NCBI GenBank assembly: GCA_910890315.1
Contig: CAJVGD010000005.1
Span: 558,001 to 622,000 of the forward strand
Direction: 5' to 3'
DNA: 64,000 nucleotides
Source: Serendipita indica DSM 11827
Lineage: Eukaryota > Basidiomycota > Agaricomycetes > Sebacinales > Serendipitaceae
Shown here: positions 34,842 to 45,724 of the stretch, piece by piece
Layout of the letters: each line of letters opens with the position of its first letter
Position numbering within the stretch: the stretch's first letter is position 1
Program-made: the position numbers and the translations under genes
Notes under the pieces: generated by a model
What the model saw: the letters and a program-made list of their open reading frames with translations, nothing else
What the model was told of the DNA's origin: nothing
Database searches by the model: none

Positions 34842-36141
34842 TCAGTATATGATGAGATACGCGGGTCGGATCGCATTATTGTCATAGACAACGAGTTCAT
34901 CATAGTTAAGAGTTCCAGAAGCGTCTGGTTCTCCCAGAACCTGTGAACAGATTAGATCGACCGAGCGGGTGGATCACAGGGCATACCGAGTGGAATCCTA
35001 CGGGAGGGGCAACAAGATTTGGACTATTCCTCGTCATCTTGAATCCCCTTCCTACCACTACCTTACTCAATATCATGGCTTTATAATCTGAAAGTTGATT
35101 GTTCGCTGTGTATTGATCGCTCTTGGACGACGTCGAGGACGTGTATATTCTCAACAAGCAGCGTTAGTTTTGCATCCGTATGACCGTATGACCGCATGAA
35201 GCATACCCTCTTCCAAAACGGCCTCATTTGGTCCGACTCTTGTAAAAGCCAAGGTCAAAAGAGTTACGAATGATGCCACACAGTGCGCAGGTTTGACTCG
35301 CACAAAGCCGCGTCTTCTATCGGGCAGGTTAAATCATGCCCATTTTAGTTTCTGGTGAATTCTACGGTACCCCGGGATCTCCAAGCAAACAATCTCGACG
35401 AGTTCCGTGAAACCTGCGATTCTCATTGCCCGCTGTACGATTTTGGGCTCTGAAACAGCCCATATTTTCGACCTGTAGTCGATATGTGTTGTAAGTCGCC
35501 TTTGATTGCGCAGTCTGTGCGATGAGATAGATGCGTTTCACAGGTCGGAATGGCGCATTGGTGTGTAGCCATTTAGAGCGAAATTGATTCTCAACTATGA
35601 CTGTTAGCATAATTTCCTTAATAAAAACGTAGCGCATCGCACCGTCTTGGTATTTGGGGTGATTCGGTGGAATATTGATGATAGCAGGGGCCAACGTCTC
35701 CGCGGCTTTCACGCAGCCGAGTGTACAGAAGAGACTTTTACGGATCTGATCAGCGGGTCGTTGCCCACAGATGACGCATAGTGGCAGTCCAGTATTCTGT
35801 TGGGTGAAGTTAGCAGGCCATGCAATCTGAGGGGCGATACGGTTAGGTTGACGCTGGACAGGCGCTACAGCGCCGAAGCCAGGTCTATAACCCTTGGATC
35901 CAACGCTTGATCTTGAAGAACTACTCCAAGGAGCAAGATTAGGTATTCCAGCTTGTTTGCCCTGAGCAGCCATCTGGGGACTGTGGTACGTGTGCAAGGG
36001 TGCGACTGAGTTTCCAGCGCAAGGGTGAATACCAAATGCTAAAGAGAACTCAGCATCAGACTGATGCGAGTCATCTGAGTAGATACAAAAATTACTCACC
36101 GCGTCGAGAGAGCTCCCAGAGCTGACCCACAGATGATGCAA
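34842..36141 (-). CDS. PARP-like gene C: one clear zinc finger plus PARP catalytic domain
   Basis: The catalytic core is intact: ENRRFHGTRRDCLLGDPG, IYTSSTSSKSDQY and LNYDELVVYDNNAIRP give the His-Tyr-Glu triad; the stop is at 34842. Upstream is one finger (CVICGQRPADQ...FCTLGC), preceded by about 80 aa of Ser/Gln/Pro-rich sequence. The N-terminus is uncertain. The first ATG in the best frame is at 36141, but its exon also contains a CIICG string in another frame, and downstream a PCAGN string sits where genes A and B have YCGN. This suggests that finger 1 has decayed or that the start lies elsewhere. Introns in the catalytic part match those of A and B. Confidence 0.75.
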
Positions 36142-36887
36142 GTATCAAGTGAGTGTGCGTCTTTACTCTGGTATATATCAATATGGATCATATGTCACGT
36201 TCGGGAACAATAACGGGGCCAGTCCGCGGGTTTGCTGGTAATGACTGCCTGTCGCTTCTGAAATGTGTTGAAAGCGCATGAATTGATAGACAGCTATTGG
36301 GCTATGGCAAGGTTCAGGGATAGGCCGTACTCCGAGAGGACAAGTCGAGGCACAGGGGGCTGGGCCACGATAAGCGTCTGGGCAATATTATCGAGCATTC
36401 TGTTGTGAATGTTGTATATAGAAGATTTCTTTCGACTGCAACATGACCTGAAAACGACGCGACGTAAATCCATGAGTGAGGAGTGCATTTACACCTAGCC
36501 TTCGATGTCCGGTATGCGCGACGACTCTGGACCGAGTGTCAGAAGTATGGTAGTAGCAGTATTTATCCATGCCTAGACCTCGAGAGTAAGGTGCTTTGCC
36601 CTAATAGCCGTATGCTATTAGGCATTCTTCAACTCGCAGATATACCTTGGTCGCACGTAGGTAGTCTCGCATACGATCCAGAATAGTACTATGTGGTTCC
36701 GAATTGTGGGCGAATTGCTGGCTGATCTGGCTGATAAAATTCAGACGTCGAATGCTGGTTGACAATGCCAGTGCCTTTGGCGCCGACTTGGACTTGTTCT
36801 CCGTCTTCAACCCTGCTCTCGGATTTCCAACAATGTCGATGCTTAGCAACTGGTGGAACGGCGGAGCAATAATTCAACGGGAATGAC
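36142..36887. other. Gap between divergent PARP-like genes C and D
   Basis: This stretch should hold both promoters. A minus-strand open frame of 82 codons (36601-36849) has even codon use but no recognisable domain and no splice support, so it is not called. Confidence 0.4.
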
Positions 36888-37908
36888 CTTTGCGAGGTAG
36901 ACCCTCTGCCACTTCTCGACTGTTGATCTATCCCGCTGAGCTGTTTCCGTCGACTCTAGGTCTGCAACGCCCGCCCAAAGTACCGCGATAGCTTTCGTGT
37001 ACATCCATATTGCGGCAAATCCTGCGCTGCAAAGGCACCCAACTGCTTCTATCCAGGATGCGGCGCAAAAGGCACGCGCGAGTATGGCGGCTACTGCTCA
37101 CAGAAACACCAAAAGGCGACGGTCTACTGCGCGAGTTGCAAATCTACACCAGCAAATCCAGGACATGCACTTTGTTCCAATTGCCAGATGATGCAGGACA
37201 AGAACAGAAACAGGCTGGTCGAACTCCCACCAAACGACACTGGATTCCAAGAAGGTGCGTTCATATTGTATGTCTATACTATATATATGCTGATAAGTGT
37301 GTGATTACAGCACAGCAAATGCTCATTAGTGGCTGGCCAAGAGGTGTTCGTCCACCACAAGTCGGACGCGTCTTCAAAATAATGCTCGGAGAAAACAGTC
37401 AACTCCTTCGCTCGCAATACAAGAATTCGGGTGACAGTTCTCGGCTCCCTATATGGTATTCTGGTCAGAACATCTGCGAGCTCGGCGGTCCGACCAAGCC
37501 CGTCGAATTTTGCCAGTACAAGTCCTGCGGTATCTGCATTCCACTCAAATCTGGCTTCAGTGCGTTTGAGTTTGGGCAAAAGTACCAAACTGGCCTGTAA
37601 GTCCCATCTCTCTTGCTCTGAATCACGTATCTAAGTCAGAATTAGCCACGGGAACGGAATCTACACAACCAGAGAACCCGCGGTTGCGGACAAGCACGCA
37701 ATATCATCCACGGGCACGCCGTATCGCGTCGTCATTCTCGCTAGTCTTACAATACCATCAAATGCGAGCAGAGAATTTGTACGTTTTCCCGTCAGACCTC
37801 TCTACAAGGTTACTAAGCCAGTACTAGATACTTGGGAACAACAACGATGTGTTCTGCAAGAATCCACTTGCCATCACCCCAGACTACCTCATCGCATACA
37901 ATTACTGA
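36888..37908 (+). CDS. PARP-like gene D: zinc fingers plus diverged, probably inactive PARP-like domain
   Basis: Four exons join with good splice sites. The first finger is LCE|VCNARPKY...YCGKSC, with an intron at the same place as in genes A and B. Finger 2 (CFYPGCGAKG...YCSQKH) and finger 3 (CASCKSTPAN...LCSNCQ) follow. The catalytic region reads IWYSGQNICELG where relatives have RFHGTTRACLLG, then CQYKSCGICIPL, NGIYTTREPAVADKHA and GNNNDVFCKN. The triad His is thus replaced and the Glu position reads Asp, so NAD-dependent transfer is unlikely. I cannot find an in-frame ATG: a stop codon precedes LCE. The gene may use an unseen upstream exon, or be decaying. It is on the opposite strand to genes A-C. 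Confidence 0.6.
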
Positions 37909-38059
37909 CCGTAGCCAGGTACACAGTTATGTTTGTCGAATAGACTCCTCTACTTGGGTCTTTGTATCGTCATAGCCTTTCAATGACTTTATATCTTCCA
38001 CGCGATTTGTGAATAGAAATGCCGTTGCTCGCGATATACTGGACAAAATTTGAATAGAT

Positions 38060-41000
38060 TTACTGACTCGCTGCCTGTTTGGCTGCCTTCTCCAGTTCGC
38101 TAAAGGTCCCGCTCTTGAGACACATGTCTCTGAACAATCCCCCCTCCTTCCGAATAAGATTCCACGGTGTGTCGAATTCAACAATATTCCCTTTATCCAA
38201 GATAAGCTGGGTGGCTGGTCAGCGTAAAGGCAACAGCGTCGGACGAGCGCATACCAGACGGTCATAGTCAATTACGGTTCGTATACGGTGAGCGATGGTG
38301 ATCAGACACGAATTCTTAAACTCTTCGCGCACTGCAGCTTGAATCTTTGCGTCCGTTTTAAAGTCGATGCTACCGGTTCATGAGGGCATACTCGTTATCA
38401 TGTCAACCTACATACCTGGATGTGGCTTCGTCGAGGATGACAATGCTGCTTTGACGCAAGAGAGCCCTGATAACGGTAAGCATTCGTGGATGATCAATGT
38501 AGAAGTCTGACCTTGCCATCGACATCAACTGTCGCTGTCCCTGACTAAATTGGCCCTCGGGCAGAGACGTCAGTGTCCAAATCGACCTTGGAGAGCTTAT
38601 CGTCCTGGGGTGCTCGTCCCGGTACAGAGGGAGTCTCCTCTGCTTCTTGAGGAGGGGATACGTCCACAACCGACGACGGACGAGTCGAACGACGCGAGGC
38701 ATATGTTGCCTCTGAGATAAGTCCGACACGATACAATGCATCTAGGCACTCCTCATCTGTATGTTCGGAGAATGGATCCAGGTTCTCTCTATAAAATGCA
38801 TTAGCTACCCGTAGTCAATTCTAGCGTATGACGAACCGGATGGTGCCGGAGAAGAGGACGCTATCTTGAGGAATAAAGGTCTGACCGTCATTAGCAAATC
38901 TCCATCAACCTTTATGGTCACTTACGACTCGCTTTCTTAGGTCGTGTAATCCAATGTTGCCGATATCAATACCGTCGATGGTAATGTTCCCCTCTGTCGG
39001 CTCGACGAAGCGCAGGAGAGACATGGCGAGAGTGGACTTTCCACTGCCTAAAAATGATTAGTTGGAGTACAGTCCACCAGCTAGGCCACCCGTTCGTCCG
39101 AGAAGTCCAATCTTCTCTCTTGCTTTACATCAAAGCTGACGCCGTGCAGAACAGCGGGTAAATCAGGTGCATATTTGATGACCAAGTTATTGACGTTCAC
39201 TATTGCCTCCGAACTCGAGGTGATCGATGGCCAATATGCTGGTGGTCGACTATTCTCGATGACCGCTGGTGGCTCTTGAGGCAATTCCATGTATTCGACG
39301 ACGCGTTCAACGGAGCTAATGCGCTGTTAGCCAGGAGAACACACAAAGTTCCAACATACTTGAGATCTAGCTCTAGTTGAGTCACCATTCTGCATGTCCA
39401 ATAGACACTTGGAAGCAGGTTAGCTTGAGTGGCTTGCATTGATTCGTAAATAGCCATACCTGCTAGTAAAGTTCATAGCACTGGTGATAGTAAGACCAGC
39501 TAGCCAGTCGGATATGAAGCCTCCAAGAACAAGTAAGGTGGTAAGGAGCACCGAGGTTGCGCCAAGCAGATCAAAGTTGAGCAATAACCAGCGATTGAGC
39601 ATCCAAAAGTTGTAAAAGTATTTGGTCGTGTCATCCACCCGCGTGTGCAGATTTTCGAGGAATCGTCGCTCCGCAGAGAATGCTCGCACAGTCACGATGC
39701 CTTCCAAAGTCTCACCAAAAGCTGCGAAGATTGGTGAGCGACTTGTGCTATCCAGCCGACGCAGGTCGCGTCCTGTGTCCATATAGCTTTGGCTAAGCTT
39801 GTAGTACTGAAAGCGACGAGTCAGAGCATAGCTTCATACCATAAAGTACGTACGCAGAATCCAATGATCGTACCAGGAACTACAAAACCCGGGAAGATGA
39901 TGACAATAGTCAAGACGGCAGCAATGAAGCCCGCAATCGAGGTCAAGGTAGAGCGCAGAGAATACGCCAATGAAGAGTCAATGGTCTCAATATCCTTTGA
40001 GAATCGATTGAGAATGCGGCCTATACCGGGGTCAGTGCGAAGAGACTCAAGAGACCAACACTCGCCTGTAGGAGTGGTGTCGAACCAACGCATGGTGGCC
40101 CTCATGACCATCTTGAGCAAGTCCGCAAACATTTGCTTGGAGGCCTTGTATGCTCCAATCGACAAAATGATTTGTCCTAGAATGTTGACAAAAACGACAC
40201 CAATTCCAATACAGGCAAATACGCCAACATAGAACAGTGGATGCTCATTCGCTGAAGGGAAGCGGTCGGTCGGGAATGGATTCTCCGCACTGATGGCGAC
40301 AGTAGACGTGAATGGGTTGAAAGTGTTATTTGGGTATCGATATGAAGTTGTAATTTGGACGTCGTGGTATGCAAACTCTTGAGCCATTGTCCTGTGGAAT
40401 GTCGAGAAGTGTACGGCTGGTGACGATTCGGTTGCACTCCCGGCCTACACTCTGATTAGTATCGATATATGAATGGATAGAAACTATGACCTCTCCCCAT
40501 ATCTGCATCCAAAGCTGATAGGAACATGAGAAAACTGTTGTTCAAGCTGGAATGAACCACACCTTTTCCGTAACGCCTCCTAATTGGGACAAGCCAAGAA
40601 TCATAAGTAGGAAAACCCACGTAAGATATCCCCTATCGATGGTGAGATTTTTAAAGAAGATCTGTATCTACTCACGTTGCTACAAGATATGCCTTGTATA
40701 CCTTCCATTTGACACTACCACGGGCACGAGCCTCAGCCTCGACAAGTTTCTTCGCCTGCTTCTTCTTCGAAGGTGCTGCCTTATTCGAATCACCATCGAC
40801 TGCTTCTTGTGTGTCCTCGGTAGCAGCTACCGCTAATTCTTCAGCGGTCACGACCTCGGGCTCGGCATTTGCCTCGGCTTCGTGAACAAAAATCTCGAGA
40901 CGCCCGTCTGATTGCAAGTCTGTGACAGTTCCTTGAATATCGATCCGACCATCGAGCATGCGAACAAAGTAATGAGCAGATGAAAGTACGAGTTCGACAT

Positions 41001-44000
41001 GATGTGTCACGAGAACCTATAGCCAGCGTCAGGAAGTCAGATTATTCTCCAATAACCAACGTACAACGGTGCGGTTGGCCATAAGAGGACCCCGAAGCAG
41101 CTTATCAACCAAATGGCGCGCTGTATGACTGTCCTGCCAATAATGAGGATAAGAAGCTTCCAGCTGAGGCCAATGCTTACAACTGCGCTAAGAGGATCAT
41201 CCAAGAGAATGTGCTTGCTCCTAGAGTAGACAGCCCGAGCCAAAGCCACCCTTTAAACTCGTGAGATTTGGGTCCTGGTAGCACAGAGTACGAACCTGGC
41301 CTTCTGTCCACCAGAAAGAGAGACACCTCGTGCTCCAATTTCCGTCATATCACCATCTTCAAGAATGTCCAAATCCGGTTTGAGGGCGCATTGTTCAATG
41401 ACTTGGTCGTATCTCGCCTTCTCAAATGGCGAACCAAACAGAATGTTGTCCCGAATTGTCAGATGCTCGAGCCATGGCGTCTGTGCACAGTACGCAACAC
41501 TATTACGTAGACCTGTTCCTTGATCTAATTGCGTTGGATGCTTTGGCAAGAAATTAACTGGCTTAGAAGCCCCTTGCTCGACTGGTGTCATCTCGCCGAG
41601 GAGCGCCATTAGGAGCGCAGATTTGCCAGAGGCTGCAAAGTTCCATTATTATCAGTTTGTGACAGTGGTCGATTTTGGCATACCTGTGGGTCCGGTCACA
41701 AGCGAAAGCTTGCCAGTAGGGAAGATGATGTTGATATCCTGCAGCTCGAATCGAGGCACTTCGACAGCCGTAGCATCTGTATCCTGTCGCTGATGCACAT
41801 TTCCATTTGTTGCAGTTGGGAGGACTGATTGACTACCGTCTGCCTGGCGCCGTTTCCAAAACTTCCAACTTGCGCTGGATTTTGGCTTCACTGGCGGTTC
41901 GACTGCCAGATTCCATCGGAACCAGCCATTCTTGATGCCTAATCTTTCGTCTGAAGTACCTGTTGGCGCTACCACTGCCGTATCGTCCTCTTCTATCAGA
42001 GCTGAGACAAATGCTGGAACCTCTTCTTCGTCCAGGTACTGATTAATGCGATCCAATGACACTTGAGTCGACAGTAGCATGGCAAGGAAAGCTGGGATAA
42101 CGTTCATAGGTCTGTGATCAAAGGCGTTAGTTACTTATTTGATTCACGTTGGAGTGAACGAACGTTTTGATCATTGAGAATATTTGAATCGCGGTGAATG
42201 CAACAGATACTGTGAGATGGTGGCCCGTATACACGTAAAGTGCAAAGGAAATGATGGACACAAGGACAGGAGCCAAGCCCCAAGTGAGACTGAAACCGAT
42301 AGAGTTTATAACGCCTATGAGCACGGTAAGACTTGAAATATGCTGTTATGCAACACAGACGAACCCTTGATAATCAACTTTAGTTCCACTCCACGCGCAG
42401 CAAGACACTTCTCGATCCATTCTACAATACTGGTTAGAGTTGCCTATCTCAAGGAACGACACTTACTATCCTCGCTGGCACCAAACTTGATAAACTTTGC
42501 TTCAGAGACCAACTCGTTGAGGACCTTCATGCGCTTGTCCGGCCTCCTGGACCGCCCTTTGTATCTCCCTACCTCGACGCATCAAGTAGTTGTTGAGAGG
42601 GGAGCCGATGATAAGGACCACGAATCCTGCGAACCCGCTAAAGCCTAGAAGTCTACGACACGTTTCAGCACAGATGGGCCCAAGTGACCGATTACCCACT
42701 GGTAAAGGAAGATTGATCCAATGACGAGCTCCAGAGGTGCAGCCTAAACAACAGTTAGACTTCTGCGAAAGGAATAAAGACTTGACGACGTACGTAAAGC
42801 ATGGTGAATGCAGATACAGTCTGAGACACCCGGTTCGCATCGTTGCTCATGATGTTGACAAGCTTTCCGATATCCGCCCCGGCCTTCTTGGTATCGTCCT
42901 TACTCTTTCCCTTTGCATCGGCATCTCCTTTGCCCTTGACCTTGTCATCAGTAGCCTTTTGCACACTACCAGAAAAGTCCTTGCGCTTCAGGCTCTTCTC
43001 GTAGATTGCTGCCATCAACTCGGATCTTATCCTCGTCGAAGCTCTCCGTGCGTACCAAAGATGCTGGAGATCAGATTGGGCTTTGAGGACCGAGGAGAAG
43101 AAGGCGAGGAACGCATAAACGTATGCCTGCCCTCGTATTTCGCGAGGATTGCGTAAGAGTGTCATTAAGTGGTGACTGAACGAGTCTGAGTTGCTTAAGA
43201 GGACAGGTCCAGCACCAGATGAGGGTTGAGACACCGCATCGAGGATTTTCTTGAGGAAGAAGGGACTGGCGTAGTTGAAGATGACAGAAGTCAGCGTGAG
43301 TAGAGCGTCGAGGATAAGGTCGAGCGAGTTGGCTTTCCAGAGCTGCTTCAACAGAGACATGCGACGTTTCGTGACTTTGTCTTCTCCTGGTGATCCGAAA
43401 GATGGGAGGGTCGACAGCAGTGCTTGAAACTTGATAAAGAGGGGCTTGGAGGAGAGTCCGGGCGACAGCGCCCACACATCCTTTTCCTCCAGCGTACGTC
43501 CGGTACCCTATGAGAATATGGATGAGTGACTTCTTGGAATCGAGTGTGGCGTACCCTCTTCAGGAGTGGATGGACCCACCAGAACGTTATCCAACCCCAG
43601 AGTGGAGTGTAGTCCTCTGGTGTGACACTCTTTCCAATCTCCTCGGCGTTGACACCTGGGGAGGAACATTCATCGGAAGCGAGAGTGTAGTAGAATGAAC
43701 AAGCAGAGGAGGTGTATCAGGATAGCCACCGCCTGTGAGTGAGATGTAGGGGTTTCAGGATTCCGTGCTTGCCACGAACGTATTCTTTGAATAAGTAGGC
43801 TCCTACATTGATGACAAGGACGACGAGCATCGAGATGTAGAGCGAGAAGAGGTCGTATGGAGCGGTCAGAACGCGCTTGCGGATGAACAGGGCCGAATAC
43901 ATGCGTAGCCACGAAAGCGCCAGCAGTGACCCTTTGTGAGCTCATAGGTCGGAGGAGCATGGCTCCCATCTCCCGAGGTGTTATTTATGGCGTGGTACAC

Positions 44001-44425
44001 GTGAGTAATGAGCCATGTGAGCCAGAATCCAAACTCGACGACTGCTGGCAAAACCAGCACGCCTCGTTTCCATTTGGTCTTGTTTTCTGCGTAAGAGTTG
44101 TCCACTGCTTCATGGTCTTCATGGTTTCCGGCTGCCTCTACTATAGAACTGGTTGGAGAAAGCTGCTGCAATTGGACGGCCTCTTCCAATGGGAGAAAGT
44201 CGGAAAATGTCGACGAAAGTGGGCGATAGTTCTTTGGAACAACTTTCTTGTATGTATATCTTGACAGGTTGAACAGGACCACAGAGGCGGGCAGTAAGCC
44301 GGTCCACCATGCTCGAATACAATTGTTGCCGAGATCCTGGAGACCATTAACTACTACAAAATAGTCTGACAGACCGTTTGACATACAATAGGCGTTCCAG
44401 AGCTACAAAGCTCGACAAGCCTCAT
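38060..44425 (-). CDS. ABCC (MRP-type) full transporter, vacuolar bile-acid-permease-like, with two apparent frameshifts
   Basis: Roughly 1,700 aa over more than 20 exons. Start [13 protein letters not shown] at 44425 opens an N-terminal membrane domain (TMD0), then TMD1, NBD1, TMD2 and NBD2. NBD1 has Walker A GPTASGKS across an intron, signature SLSGGQKAR and [12 protein letters not shown]. An Ala/Glu/Lys-rich linker follows. NBD2 has LLGRTGSGKS, signature FSQGQRQL and [12 protein letters not shown]. The NBD1 sequence [15 protein letters not shown] and the phrase RPPAYWPS resemble yeast Ybt1-type vacuolar transporters of bile acids and organic anions. In NBD2, one base seems missing near 39125 (SFDVK to REKIGLLG) and one extra base near 38560 (DVSARG to QFSQGQ). 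Either the gene is decaying or these are assembly errors. Confidence 0.8.
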
Positions 44426-45046
44426 GAAGAGAGTCGCGGTCGAGTCCAAGGATGCACTTCTGGTAAGGACGTCGACGAATGACTGGCGATGGGTTGTTGA
44501 ACAAATAAACACTTAGATTGAAATGCTTCTATTCTTCCTTCGTCCTAATAACTACTCGGCGTGCACTCGGGATGCTGTTTGCAAGGGGATACTCCCATGA
44601 ATGCATTCACTCGACCATGTAAGCATGCCACCCGAAGGGAACTTGAAATGACTCAAAGGTTCACAGGCAAATGGTGACGCCGATTCCAATTGCCAATATA
44701 GGCTTTAGCCTCCCGTTGTCTGTTATACAACAGAGCTAATTTCGTATCTACAATTCTACGTGAATGTTTCGTCTTTGCCATATTTATAAAAAGTTCATTC
44801 GCGAGTATAATCATACCCAAACCAAAAGGAGATGTGACGTGTAATTGCATTCGACAAATCGGATGAGGCTCTGAATGGTAGTTCTATCCGAGTTGAATTC
44901 ATCCACAGTCAACCCTAGACACTGACCAGACCTGTGGCCACCATACATCGTCTCAATGCACCAAAACGAAATAAATGTCTCATGAACAGCCTCTGGAACC
45001 AGGTTTGCCACTGATCCACCGTTGACCATAAAACTTAAGACCCCTT
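44426..45046. other. Intergenic upstream of the ABCC transporter
   Basis: No gene is supported. Short minus-strand frames (44653-45029) are discussed under rejected items. Confidence 0.4.
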
Positions 45047-45633
45047 ATGAGCAGGATCACGCAAACGACGGCGAGAAAGTTCTGTAGAGAGCTTATCAGA
45101 GCCACCAAAGAAGCGCCCAGGACCGATCCGTCCCCGTCTCTTCATGCCCCGCAATCGTCGAGTCTTTTTTGCAAGAAGCCGCACTTGATAATGCAGATAC
45201 ATCACCCTATAATGAAATGCAAGAACAGGAGATTATAGAGACCTTTGACCCCGCGAGCGATGCGTTGTTTTACGGATTCGTCCCGGCGACTGGCAATCCG
45301 TCATCTCTTCCTCATGTTCACTATGTGGAAGGAGAACAGATGTCGAACGAAGACACCTCGCAGCATATGTCTAGGGAACAGATTCAATTTAGCCAACACT
45401 CCCCCACTCTACCCCAAGAGCCCGAGGAGGCGAACAACCCTCCAGACATCGACAGCGAAGACTGGGAGTTTGAGTTCCCTTTACTCTCGATGGCGATGAA
45501 GATTGGCTACCACTGGCTACTCTCATCTCCCCACAGATCAAGACGACATGCCATCACAAGGAGAGGTAGATATCAGAGATTTAGAAGAGATTACTCATGT
45601 CAGCGACTTCAGAAAAGGATCACTGGAGTGATC
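45047..45633 (+). CDS. Putative small acidic protein, uncertain model
   Basis: A coding-like stretch without a recognised family. One frame opens with MSRITQTTARKF at 45047. A second frame then carries QEAALDNADTSPYNEMQEQE, DALFYGFVPATGNPSSLP and an acidic Pro/Glu-rich part with DSEDWEFEFPL. A third short part reads PSQGEVDIRDLEEITHVSDF, stopping near 45633. Composition is acidic and disordered, and the frame is free of stops for over 150 codons. Exon borders joining these parts are not clear. It may be a real small gene or a remnant. Confidence 0.35.
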
Positions 45634-45724
45634 TAGAGTAGTAGATATGCTCAACTTTGGCTCCTTTTTTTGACCATGCAAACCACTGTATTCGTGTAGC
45701 ATACTTGCTAAATCCCATCATGTA

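Noticed and set aside
36601-36877. Minus-strand frames upstream of PARP-like gene D
   Set aside because: Even codon use in two overlapping frames but no domain and no splice support; likely part of the shared promoter region.
44653-45029. Minus-strand frames with a VNGGSVANLVPEAV string reminiscent of aspartic-protease regions of retroelement-related proteins
   Set aside because: Too short and isolated to identify; at most an old broken remnant, with no terminal repeats or other element parts seen.
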